Shown here: in pieces, positions 23,460 through 31,129 of the stretch | How the letters are laid out: each line of letters begins with the position of its first letter | Numbering within the stretch: the stretch's first letter is position 1 | Origin: Patescibacteria group bacterium | GTDB taxonomy: Bacteria; Patescibacteriota; Patescibacteriia; Patescibacteriales; WJLG01 | Assembly: GCA_028707065.1 (NCBI GenBank) | Contig: JAQTUZ010000014.1 | Coordinates: forward strand, 1 to 42,811 | Reading direction: 5' to 3' | Length of the DNA: 42,811 nt | Made by a program: the position numbers and the translations under genes | The notes under the pieces: model-generated | Database searches by the model: none | What the model was told of the DNA's origin: nothing | The model's input: the letters and a program-made list of their open reading frames with translations, nothing else

Positions 23460-25553
23460 ATGCGGGCAATGCTAAAAAACAGGCGCGACAATCAAAATTC
23501 GACCCACAATAATCGCATTAATATTTTAATCGCGATTGTTTTTTTATTTGGCAGCCTGATCATCGGCCGCCTTTTTTATTTACAAATCGTCCAGCACCGG
23601 ATGTATAGCGCCCAGGCCGACAGCCAGCAGCAGACTGAGGGCATTTTGATTCCGGAGCGAGGCAAGATTTATTTGATCGATGATCGGGATAAATCAAGCG
23701 AACAGGTTTTGTACCCCTTGGCGACCAATCAGCAATTCGCCCTGCTCTTCGCCATTCCGCGGGATATTAAAAGCCCGGCTGAAGCCGAGGATATTGCCGG
23801 AAAACTTTGGTTTGTTTTTGATCAGGCTGACGCGGCCAAACAGGTTGATGACAGTCTGGCGCAAAGCGACCAGGCCGAACTCGCCTTCGAGCTGGCTCCG
23901 ACCTTATCTTTGCCGGCCGCGGAAAAAAAGATCAAAGCCGATCAAATCACCCATCAGCTTGATTTGCTGCATGCCGATAAAACTTGGTTAGCGGTCAGAG
24001 CCAAAAAACGCGACGAAGCGCTGGAAAATATCAAAAAAGCGAATATCGCCGTTTACCGGGAAATTTTAGGCCGGAGCGATTCGCAATACGCGCCGTTAAA
24101 AAAGAAAGTCAGCGGGGAAGATCTGAAAAGATTTTATTCCTTGTTTCTCGATCAAGACGGCGTGCAGATAATTTTTGATCGCCTGGAGGCTCGAAACGGA
24201 AAAATTTATGAAATCTTGCCGGATAATACGCCCCGGGAAGTTCATCCGAACGGGATCTATCATACCATGCAAACCTATCGGTACTATCCGGAAAACGAAG
24301 TGGCCGCGCAACTTTTGGGCTTTGTGCGTTCGGAAAATAATACGCTGACGGGAAATTACGGTCTGGAGGGTTTCTTTGACAAGGAATTGTCCGGCGTCAG
24401 CGGCTATTTGAAATCCGGCATCGGGGCCGGGTCCAATGTCGGCATTCTTAACGGCCAAGAATATGTCAAACCGATCAATGGCAGTGATCTGATCCTGACC
24501 ATCGACCGTTCGATCGAATTTTACGCTTGCGAACAATTGAAAGAAGCGGCGCAATTGCATCAGTCCGATTCGGCCAGTTTGGCGGTGGTTAACCCGAGAA
24601 CCGGAGCGATAATCGCCATGTGTTCTTATCCGGATTTTGATCCGAATAATTACCAGGCCGTAACAGATTTGAATATTTTTAACAATCCCATCGTCTTTCA
24701 ACAGTACGAACCGGGGTCGGTCTATAAAGCAATAACGATGGGGGCGGCTTTGAACGAAGGCAAGATTACGCCTGATACGACCTATGACGACAAAGGGATG
24801 ATAATGGAAAAAGGTTGGAAAAAGCCGATCAAGAACGCCGATTTTGACACCGTGGGCGGCCATGGTATTGTTAGTATGACTTATGTCCTGGAACGATCGT
24901 TGAATACCGGGGCGATTTTTGCCATGCAGCAGATCGGCGCGCCGACTTTTGCCAAGTATGTGCAAAATTTCGGTTTCGGCGTCCGCACCGGCGTGGAATT
25001 GGAATCGGAAAGCCCCGGCAATATCAATAATCTTTTGGTAAAGAAAATAAATAATTTGGACGCGGATACGGCGGCTTTCGGCCAGGGCTTGAGCGTCACG
25101 CCCCTGCAAATGCTGATGGCTTACGCGGCGATCGCCAATGGCGGCACCTTAATGAAGCCGTTTGTCGTCAAGGATATCGTTGATGCCGCCGGCAATAGAT
25201 CGGAAACTAAGCCGACTCCGGTCCGGCAGGTGATTTCGGAAAAATCGGCCAATCTCTTGGCTGGTATGCTTATTTCCGACGTGGAAAGCGGCCATTCGCA
25301 ATCGGCCAAGATCAGCGGTTATTATGTCGCTGGCAAGACCGGGACGGCTCAAATAGCGATTAAGGGCGGTTATGGCAATGAAACGATCCATACCTTTGTC
25401 GGTTTCGCGCCGGCGGACAATCCCCAATTCGTGATGCTCATTAAGTTTGATAATCCCAAGGATTTTCAGTATGCTGATTATACGGCCACCCCGCTATTCA
25501 AAACCGTCGCCGATTTCATGCTGAAACATTATCAAGCGCCGAAAGAAAGATAG
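23460..25553 (+). CDS. ftsI: Penicillin-binding protein 2/FtsI, peptidoglycan transpeptidase
   Basis: Class B PBP that cross-links septal peptidoglycan. One N-terminal membrane helix (about 24-42, IAIVFLFGSLIIGRLFYL) is followed by the dimerisation domain (RGKIYLIDD; YPENEVAAQLLGFV and GNYGLEGFFDKEL) and the transpeptidase domain: S420-x-x-K423 (PGSVYKA), S480-L-N482 and K626-T-G-T-A-Q. All catalytic motifs are intact. At 697 residues it is longer than usual FtsI (about 570-600), mainly through a charged, largely helical insert at about 100-240 (QADAAKQVDDSLAQSDQAEL, LPAAEKKIKADQITHQLDLL and so on). No SD at ATG 23460. It lies between ftsL and murF. Confidence 0.95.
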   Translation: MRAMLKNRRDNQNSTHNNRINILIAIVFLFGSLIIGRLFYLQIVQHRMYSAQADSQQQTEGILIPERGKIYLIDDRDKSSEQVLYPLATNQQFALLFAIPRDIKSPAEAEDIAGKLWFVFDQADAAKQVDDSLAQSDQAELAFELAPTLSLPAAEKKIKADQITHQLDLLHADKTWLAVRAKKRDEALENIKKANIAVYREILGRSDSQYAPLKKKVSGEDLKRFYSLFLDQDGVQIIFDRLEARNGKIYEILPDNTPREVHPNGIYHTMQTYRYYPENEVAAQLLGFVRSENNTLTGNYGLEGFFDKELSGVSGYLKSGIGAGSNVGILNGQEYVKPINGSDLILTIDRSIEFYACEQLKEAAQLHQSDSASLAVVNPRTGAIIAMCSYPDFDPNNYQAVTDLNIFNNPIVFQQYEPGSVYKAITMGAALNEGKITPDTTYDDKGMIMEKGWKKPIKNADFDTVGGHGIVSMTYVLERSLNTGAIFAMQQIGAPTFAKYVQNFGFGVRTGVELESESPGNINNLLVKKINNLDADTAAFGQGLSVTPLQMLMAYAAIANGGTLMKPFVVKDIVDAAGNRSETKPTPVRQVISEKSANLLAGMLISDVESGHSQSAKISGYYVAGKTGTAQIAIKGGYGNETIHTFVGFAPADNPQFVMLIKFDNPKDFQYADYTATPLFKTVADFMLKHYQAPKER

Positions 25554-25555
25554 GA

Positions 25556-25640
25556 ATGAAATTAGAAATTGGAAATTTGAAATTAGTCTATAATCCAATC
25601 CTCCAATTTCAACCACAATTTCTAATTTCCAATTTCAAAT
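25556..25640. repeat. GAAATTAGAAATTGGAAATT inverted pair
   Basis: GAAATTAGAAATTGGAAATT, TGAAATTAG and its inverse AATTTCTAATTTCCAATTTC, AAAT, separated by about 30 bp. The whole ftsI-murF spacer is this hairpin. Confidence 0.9.
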
Positions 25641-26936
25641 ATGCTAAAAAAAATAATAATTTTAAAACTCAAGTTTCTTGCCAAAGTAATTCTGGCCAAG
25701 TATAAACCGAAAATTGTCGGTATCACCGGCAGTGTGGGCAAGACCAGCGCCAAAGAGGCGATTTTTTCCGTTTTAAATTCCAAATTCAAAGTTCGGCGCA
25801 GCGAGAAAAATTATAATAACGAATTCGGGCTGCCTTTGAGCATCATCGACGCGGTTTCGCCGGGCAAGAATATTTTCGGCTGGCTTTTGGTTTTTGGGAA
25901 AGCGTGCAAGCTGATTTTGATGAAAGATAAGAATTTTCCGGAAATTTTAATTTTGGAAATGGGCGTTGATAAGATCGGCGATATGGATTATCTTTCCAGC
26001 ATCGTTAAATGCGACGTCGGCGTGGTCACCAATATCGGCCAGGCGCATTTGGAAAGTTTCGGCTCGATTGAAAAGATCCAAAAAGAAAAAGGAAAACTAT
26101 TGGGCAATCTAAACAAAAACGGCTGGGCGGTTTTAAATTATGACGATGAAAAAACCAGATTCATGGCGAATGAAACCGCGACCAGGATTTTAAGTTTCGG
26201 TTTTAAAGAAGGATCTTTGGTCAGGGCCGATAATTTGCGTTTTAAGTTTGAAGAATCGAAAAATTTGGATCATTTGCTCGGCCTGACTTTTAAATTAAGC
26301 TATAACGGAGCGATGGTGCCGGTGATCTTGCCTAAAGTTATCGGGCTGCCGGCGGTTTACGCGGCAATAGCCGCGGCAGCAGTGGGGATAAGTATGGAAA
26401 TGAATTTAGTGGAGATCGCAGCGGCTTTGCAGAATTTTGTTTCGCCGAAAGGCAGGATGAGCCTGATTCCGGGAATAAAAAAGACCATGATCATCGATGA
26501 TTCTTATAATGCTTCGCCGCAGTCGTCGCTAGCCGCGCTTGATTTCATCGGCCGGATCGAAACCGATGGGCAGTTCCGCCGCGTGGCAATCTTGGGGGAT
26601 ATGCTGGAGCTTGGTTCGTATAGCATTGCCGGGCACAAGGAGGTCGGCGCGGCAATCGCCAAAGCGAAATTCGATCTCTTGATCACGGTCGGCGAGCGTT
26701 CCCGCGATATCGGCCGCGGCGCTATTGAGACCGGAATGAGCGAAGAACGAATTTTTCATTTTTCCCATAACCAGGAAGCGGGGATCTTTGCCCAGGATCG
26801 GATTAAAGAAGGGGATTTGATTTTTATCAAAGGGTCGCAAGGCGCGCGGATGGAAGAAGTTGTCAAAGAACTTATGGCTGAACCGCTGCGAGCCAATGAA
26901 CTTTTGGTAAGACAGGGCAAGGAATGGATTTCATAG
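25641..26936 (+). CDS. murF: UDP-MurNAc-tripeptide:D-Ala-D-Ala ligase, MurF-like
   Basis: Mur ligase that adds D-Ala-D-Ala to the cytoplasmic peptidoglycan precursor. The ATP loop GITGSVGKTSAKE is at residues 27-39 (Lys34); EKNYNNEFGLPLSIID, EMGVDKIGDMDYL, TNIGQAHLESFGS and later MIIDDSYNASPQSSLAAL follow in MurF order. The C-terminal domain has RVAILGDMLELGSYS and HKEVG. At 431 residues it is slightly short; the N-terminal uridine-binding domain of classic MurF is missing, since the ATP loop begins at residue 27 rather than about 110. The substrate side may therefore differ; a MurT-like or cyanophycin-type ligase is the alternative. Context (mraZ-rsmH-ftsL-ftsI) supports MurF. Confidence 0.85.
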   Translation: MLKKIIILKLKFLAKVILAKYKPKIVGITGSVGKTSAKEAIFSVLNSKFKVRRSEKNYNNEFGLPLSIIDAVSPGKNIFGWLLVFGKACKLILMKDKNFPEILILEMGVDKIGDMDYLSSIVKCDVGVVTNIGQAHLESFGSIEKIQKEKGKLLGNLNKNGWAVLNYDDEKTRFMANETATRILSFGFKEGSLVRADNLRFKFEESKNLDHLLGLTFKLSYNGAMVPVILPKVIGLPAVYAAIAAAAVGISMEMNLVEIAAALQNFVSPKGRMSLIPGIKKTMIIDDSYNASPQSSLAALDFIGRIETDGQFRRVAILGDMLELGSYSIAGHKEVGAAIAKAKFDLLITVGERSRDIGRGAIETGMSEERIFHFSHNQEAGIFAQDRIKEGDLIFIKGSQGARMEEVVKELMAEPLRANELLVRQGKEWIS

Positions 26937-26987
26937 GAACGAGATCTAGTCAGGTTTGTGAAAATAATATATTTATTATTTATAAAT

Positions 26988-27101
26988 CTGTCAGTTAATT
27001 AGTTAATTGGTTAATTAGTTTTTGTGCAACCAAGTTCGTTAATATTATGAAGCATATTTATAGTCAAACTAGTTAACTAATCAACCAATCAACTAAATTA
27101 A
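26988..27101. repeat. TTAATTAGTTAATTGG family-D inverted pair
   Basis: CAGTTAATTAGTTAATTGG, TTAATTAG at the left and CTAGTTAACTAATCAACC, AATCAACTAA at the right. Same word as at 23180/23410 and 34414/34521. Confidence 0.85.
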
Positions 27102-27133
27102 GTCACAAAACGGCCTTTGCCTCGTTATTGTTT

Positions 27134-27706
27134 ATGAGCGAAGCAATGAATAAAAATGACCCAGGCGTGTTGATGAAGAAAGCCAAGGAGGGCGATGATG
27201 AAGCATTCAGCTTGCTTTACGAGGCTTATTTTAGCCCAGTTTTTCGCTATATTTATTTTCGGGTGCAAGATCAGGCGATCGCCGAAGACCTGACCCAGAC
27301 TGTTTTTTTAAAGGTTTACGAGAAATTGCCGGTTTATGAAGACCAGGATCGTCCGCCGCTGGCCTATTTTTTCACCATTGCCCGGAATAAAGTGATCGAT
27401 CATTGGCGGAAGAATAAGGAAGTCAAATTGCCTGACGCGGAAAATTTTTTAGCGCAAGTTCCCGATCCCGCCGCTAACGCCGAAGAGCTTCTATCCCGCG
27501 CCGGGGCGGAAAAAATGGTCAGCCAGGCTTTGGAAATCTTGTCAGAAGATCAGCGTGAAGCGATTATCTTAAAATTCATCAATGAGCTGTCCAATCGGGA
27601 AATAGCCGACCTGCTCGATAAAAACGAAGAGGCGGTCAGGCAGTTGCAGTGCCGGGGATTAAGGAATTTACGCGAATATTTCCAGCGCCTCGAACCAAAC
27701 TTGTAA
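27134..27706 (+). CDS. ECF-type RNA polymerase sigma factor
   Basis: Sigma-70 family protein of 190 residues with only regions 2 and 4. Region 2: DEAFSLLYEAYFSPVFRYIY, then QAIAEDLTQTVFLKVYEKL and PPLAYFFTIARNKVIDHWRK (regions 2.1-2.4). Region 4: SEDQREAIILKFINELSNRE, IADLLDKNEEAVRQLQCRGL, a normal helix-turn-helix with QCRGLRN. It would direct RNA polymerase to a dedicated promoter set. ATG 27134 is used (a TTG six bases earlier is also in frame). The next gene is a membrane protein of the anti-sigma type. No SD. Confidence 0.93.
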   Translation: MSEAMNKNDPGVLMKKAKEGDDEAFSLLYEAYFSPVFRYIYFRVQDQAIAEDLTQTVFLKVYEKLPVYEDQDRPPLAYFFTIARNKVIDHWRKNKEVKLPDAENFLAQVPDPAANAEELLSRAGAEKMVSQALEILSEDQREAIILKFINELSNREIADLLDKNEEAVRQLQCRGLRNLREYFQRLEPNL

Positions 27707-27727
27707 TAACATTAAATTTTTATAGCT

Positions 27728-28228
27728 ATGACGAATAACGAACAACTGGAAAAAATTATCGCCGAGACTATCAGCCGCGCCGGAAAGAAGATCGAAGCGC
27801 CGCGGCCGCTTTTAGCCGAAATAATTAAGAAAGCAAGTGTCACGGAAAATGAAGTCGCCCGTTATAAAGACAGAGGCGAGGAAAAAGGTCGGGCCTCCTT
27901 AATAATTAAATTTTTTAATATTATGAATTGGAAAATAGCAATTCCCGTCACCCTGGTTGTCGTTCTGGCTGTTTTTTTCGCCGTAGCGCAGGGCGGGCAT
28001 AAAGCGGGCGATTTGGCCGTAAAACCGGAGCCGGCGGCTGTCATTTCCGAAGCAGCGCCAGCAACTCTTTTGGCTCAAAGCGCCGATGAATTAACCGCTG
28101 ATATTTTAGCCGGGATCGACGAAGAAAATTTAACGATTGCCGATGAAGATCTGGATGCGTCATTAATAGACGCTGACAGCGAGGCGATCGATAATTATTT
28201 ACAATCATATGATGCAAGCCAAATTTAA
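27728..28228 (+). CDS. Single-pass membrane protein, probable anti-sigma partner
   Basis: Protein of 166 residues with a charged cytoplasmic part (1-65), one helix at about 68-88 (WKIAIPVTLVVVLAVFFAVA) and an acidic outer tail (EENLTIADEDLDASLIDADS) with no cysteine or zinc-finger motif. Its place directly after an ECF sigma gene, 21 bp away, and this topology match the usual sigma/anti-sigma pairs; no anti-sigma motif (ZAS HxxxCxxC) is seen, so the role is inferred. The reading frame overlaps the start of the next gene by 20 bases. Confidence 0.7.
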   Translation: MTNNEQLEKIIAETISRAGKKIEAPRPLLAEIIKKASVTENEVARYKDRGEEKGRASLIIKFFNIMNWKIAIPVTLVVVLAVFFAVAQGGHKAGDLAVKPEPAAVISEAAPATLLAQSADELTADILAGIDEENLTIADEDLDASLIDADSEAIDNYLQSYDASQI

Positions 28229-29018
28229 AAAATCAATTTGCTTGACAGTGGCGGCGCTCATCGGGATGATCTTCCTTTCTCCCTTGGCCGCTATTGCTTG
28301 CGACAATTCTTCGGACGCGGCAAAAAAGCCGGCTACGGTCAAGATCGCTACGATCAAGCAGGAAAAAGTAAAAAATAGTTTTTGCGCTGTCTTTACCGAT
28401 CAGCAAGTCAAGGCTAAAGAGAAATTAGCCGATGGCGCGGGGAAGATCGAAATTAAGCGCGCTCAAAACCTCATCGACCTTAATAAAAAGAGGCTGGATC
28501 GCGATGTCAAATTGGCGGAGAAGAAAATGCTTTTAGAGGAAAAGATCGTTAAAAATTTTTCCAAGCTGGAAAAGCGCGCTTCGACTACTGTCGAGAAAGA
28601 AGCTCTGGCCGCTTATAAAGCGGCTGTCACCAAGGCGATTTCCGACCGCCGGGAAGCGATTAAGACAGCTATCGATGCTTATCGCGCCGGCATGGATAAG
28701 GCCATGGCCGATCGAAAAGCCGCGATCAATCAGGCGACTAAAAATTATAACGACGCGGTTAAGGCCGCTTATGAAAAGGCTAAAACTGATTGCGCGTCAG
28801 GTCAAGACGAGAAAACGATCAAGGATACTTTGAAGAAAGCTCTCGCTGTCGCTCATGAAAAACTTGTCAAAGAAAGACAGGGTGTGGAAAAATTGAAGAT
28901 TGATATCAAGCCGCTGCTGGCCGCGCGCCAAACAGCCATTGCCAAGGCTAATACTGATTTTAAAGCAGCTCTGGAAAAAGCCAAGACCGAATTCAAGACA
29001 GCTTTGGGCAAGAAATAG
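28209..29018 (+). CDS. Secreted helical/coiled-coil protein, third gene of the sigma operon
   Basis: Exported protein of 269 residues with a signal peptide (VAALIGMIFLSPLAAIAC); AIAC with Cys31 is near a lipobox, so it may be a lipoprotein. The mature part is almost all Lys/Ala/Glu-rich helix (EIKRAQNLIDLNKKRLDRDV, KAAVTKAISDRREAIKTAID, KANTDFKAALEKAKTEFKTA) with regular heptads and only two later cysteines (FCAVF and TDCAS). Start ATG 28209 (or 28212) overlaps the upstream gene by 20 bases, indicating translational coupling. A strong terminator follows. It is a likely output or sensor of the sigma/anti-sigma system, perhaps in the envelope stress response; unproven. Confidence 0.78.
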   Translation: MMQAKFKKSICLTVAALIGMIFLSPLAAIACDNSSDAAKKPATVKIATIKQEKVKNSFCAVFTDQQVKAKEKLADGAGKIEIKRAQNLIDLNKKRLDRDVKLAEKKMLLEEKIVKNFSKLEKRASTTVEKEALAAYKAAVTKAISDRREAIKTAIDAYRAGMDKAMADRKAAINQATKNYNDAVKAAYEKAKTDCASGQDEKTIKDTLKKALAVAHEKLVKERQGVEKLKIDIKPLLAARQTAIAKANTDFKAALEKAKTEFKTALGKK

Positions 29019-29038
29019 CAATTTAATAAAGAGCAAGT

Positions 29039-29069
29039 AAAAACTCCGCTTAAAGAAGCGGAGTTTTTG
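29039..29069 (+). terminator. Intrinsic terminator after the sigma operon (bidirectional)
   Basis: AAAAACTCCGCTT pairs with AAGCGGAGTTTTT around a three- to four-base loop (AAAG). Confidence 0.92.
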
Positions 29070-29144
29070 TAAAGCTGGATCAGGCTCGAAACCGCTTTAA
29101 TGGCAGTCTTTCCGACCAAGGTAAAAGCTGATTATTATGAGATG

Positions 29145-29172
29145 AAAAAAGGAGTGTCGATTTTGACACTCC
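29145..29172 (-). terminator. Intrinsic terminator of the dapB-like gene
   Basis: On the minus strand GGAGTGTC, loop AAAATC, GACACTCC, then TTTTTTCAT. Confidence 0.92.
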
Positions 29173-29198
29173 CGGTATATTTTTTCGAATTCGGGATG

Positions 29199-30077
29199 TT
29201 ATTGCATTTCCGCCAGCTCGGTATTGGCCGATCCCTTGGCCACATCGATCATGGAGAAAACCTCACCTTTTTTCCCGCGCTTCATCTGTTCACGGAGAAA
29301 CAAGAAGGCCTGCTTCGCACCTTCGGCATAGGGTTCACGGCCATTGATGTTATGAACGATTCTGAAGAACATTATATCGCTTAGGGCAAGGATGTATGAA
29401 TGCCACCCATGGCCCTCGAGATATTTTTTCGCGACGCCCATTTTATATTGCTCAAAAGGATCACGAACCATCTCAATGCAACCTTCGAGGATTGTGCCAA
29501 GAATTTTGAAGTATCCGACCATGGCTTTGGCCGTGCCGCTCGTTTCCTGACCCTTTGATTCCTGATGACTTTCCTTAACCTTCAAGGAAAAACCTTTGAA
29601 GGCGTTGGGAAATGTTTCTGCGCCATATTTCAACATGGCTTGCAGGACGACAACCTGCAGGCACATATTTGGCGCGACCACGGCGCAGATTTCCGACCGC
29701 TTCACCAGATCAGTAATTTCTTGCAAATCGCCGCCGATGGCCCCCAGGACAAAGGGGATCTTATGGGTGCAGTAGAATTCTACATTGCTCCGGATGCTTT
29801 CCGCCCTCTTATCAAGGTCGGCCGAGCGGGAGAAATCAATCGCGTAAACATCCCAGCCGATTGTCCTTTCGTCTTCAACGACAGATGTCCATTTATCCCG
29901 TTTAAATAATCCGATTTTGGCGCCGCCGATCGTTACGGTTTTATCGGTTATTTCTGGACCGGTAAACGCTTGGGGAGAGACAAGATAGTCATATAATTTT
30001 TCAGTTGCAAGCATTGTTTCGGCCGCCGCGGTCGGCATCTTGCCCGGTAAACCGCTGATAATAACTGCTGATTTCAT
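29199..30077 (-). CDS. dapB: 4-hydroxy-tetrahydrodipicolinate reductase, plant-type DapB
   Basis: DapB reduces 4-hydroxy-tetrahydrodipicolinate with NAD(P)H in the lysine/meso-DAP pathway. The C-terminal substrate domain matches the plant-type family: APNMCLQVVVLQAMLKYGAE, FPNAFKGFSLKVKESHQESK, TSGTAKAMVGYF, MVRDPFEQYKMGV, GHGWHSYILAL, HNINGREPYAEGAKQAFLFL and SMIDVAKG. Instead of K-x-D-x-SGTA there is KGQETSGTA, one residue longer and with Glu for Asp. The N-terminal Rossmann domain starts VIISGLPGKM. Length 292 is near normal. It has its own promoter (30138-30165) and terminator, a weak SD (AAAGGCGG), and no lysine-pathway neighbour. Confidence 0.85.
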   Translation of the reverse strand: MKSAVIISGLPGKMPTAAAETMLATEKLYDYLVSPQAFTGPEITDKTVTIGGAKIGLFKRDKWTSVVEDERTIGWDVYAIDFSRSADLDKRAESIRSNVEFYCTHKIPFVLGAIGGDLQEITDLVKRSEICAVVAPNMCLQVVVLQAMLKYGAETFPNAFKGFSLKVKESHQESKGQETSGTAKAMVGYFKILGTILEGCIEMVRDPFEQYKMGVAKKYLEGHGWHSYILALSDIMFFRIVHNINGREPYAEGAKQAFLFLREQMKRGKKGEVFSMIDVAKGSANTELAEMQ

Positions 30078-30137
30078 AATTCATCCGCCTTTCAGGTTAA
30101 TATTATTGATTGGAATGTACTAAAGTCGTGACTTCGT

Positions 30138-30165
30138 AATATACCACAAATAACGGTTATGTCAA
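30138..30165 (-). promoter_or_regulatory. Promoter of the dapB-like gene
   Basis: On the minus strand TTGACA (30160-30165), 16 bases, TATATT (30138-30143). Confidence 0.75.
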
Positions 30166-30173
30166 ACGGCCGG

Positions 30174-30203
30174 TTGGATTTTATTTTTTGCTTATGTTAA
30201 TAT
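30174..30203 (+). promoter_or_regulatory. Possible promoter of the nucleotidyltransferase gene
   Basis: TTGGAT (30174-30179), 18 bases, TAATAT (30198-30203), with an alternative TATAAT three bases further on. It is divergent from the dapB promoter. Confidence 0.45.
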
Positions 30204-30244
30204 AATTTTATTGATAATTGTAATTAATTAAACGACATTTATTT

Positions 30245-30967
30245 ATGCGGGGAATCATTCTTTCGGGAGGACTAGGAACAAGACTGCGGCCGTTAACCAA
30301 TGTAACTTCAAAACAGCTTTTGCCGGTTTATAATAAACCGATGATTTATTATCCCTTGAATACTTTGCTCAAGGCGGGCATCAAAGAAATCCTGATCATT
30401 GTGGCGCCGGAGCGGGCCGGCGATTATTCCAATCTGCTCGGTTCAGGCAAGGAGTTTGGCGCGAAATTCACTTACGAAGTCCAGGACGAACCGCGCGGTC
30501 TGGCTGACGCTTTGATCATCGGCGATAATTTCATTGATCAGGAGAATATCGCGCTGATCTTGGGCGATAATATTTTTGAAGATGATTTTACCGCGGAGAT
30601 CAAGAAATTCAAAGGCGGCGGAAAAATTTTTGCCAAGAAAGTTACGGATCCGGAGCGTTTTGGCGTGGTCGATTTTGTCGGGCAGAAAGTGAAACGCATC
30701 GTGGAAAAACCCCGGGAATTTGTCAGCGAATACGCCGTTACCGGATTGTATCTTTACGATTATCGCGCCGTCCAAGTCGCCAAAGAACTCAAGCCTTCGC
30801 CTCGCGGCGAACTGGAAATTACCGACGTGAATAATTGGTTTTTGGCCAAAGGGGAATTGGAAGTGGCTAAGATCAACGGCGTCTGGATCGATGCCGGAAC
30901 TTTTGACAGCCTCTTGGAAGCGCAAAATTTTGCCAAAGAGAAATTAGCCGATAAAATGCTAATTTAG
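30245..30967 (+). CDS. RmlA-like sugar-1-phosphate nucleotidyltransferase
   Basis: Activates a sugar-1-phosphate with NTP to give an NDP-sugar, most likely dTDP-glucose. The N-terminus IILSGGLGTRLRPLTNVTSK, then QLLPVYNKPMIYYPL is the GxGTRL signature and Lys site; ALILGDNIFEDDF gives the catalytic Asp, VEKPREFVSEYAVTGLYLYD and GELEITDVNNWFL follow in RmlA order, and WIDAGTFDSLLEA is the second Asp site. At 240 residues it is the short form, lacking the last C-terminal helices of the RmlA long type. No other dTDP-rhamnose genes are in the window. No SD. It probably supplies glycosyl donors to the neighbouring transferases. Confidence 0.92.
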   Translation: MRGIILSGGLGTRLRPLTNVTSKQLLPVYNKPMIYYPLNTLLKAGIKEILIIVAPERAGDYSNLLGSGKEFGAKFTYEVQDEPRGLADALIIGDNFIDQENIALILGDNIFEDDFTAEIKKFKGGGKIFAKKVTDPERFGVVDFVGQKVKRIVEKPREFVSEYAVTGLYLYDYRAVQVAKELKPSPRGELEITDVNNWFLAKGELEVAKINGVWIDAGTFDSLLEAQNFAKEKLADKMLI

Positions 30968-31003
30968 GGGGGGGGTAGTAAAAGAACAGCGGAGGAGTAT
31001 TAA

Positions 31004-31108
31004 TTGTTAATTATAGATTAGCATTGCTACATTGTTAAATTGTTGCGCAACGGACTAAAACGTTTCAGCAATGTAACAATGTAACAATTTAGCATTGAAT
31101 TATTGGTT
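31004..31108. repeat. AACAATGTAACAATT inverted pair
   Basis: The left arm AATTATAGATTAGCATTGC, TACATTGTTAAATTGTTGCG is mirrored by AGCAATGTAACAATGTAAC, AATTTAGCATTGAATTAT. It sits between the nucleotidyltransferase and GT2 genes. Confidence 0.88.
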
Positions 31109-31129
31109 TGATTTTTTAAAATAAATCAG

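Noticed and set aside
24096-25109. Long open frame antisense to ftsI (337 codons)
   Set aside because: It is entirely inside ftsI, which has all catalytic motifs; no family resemblance or start signal on the minus strand.
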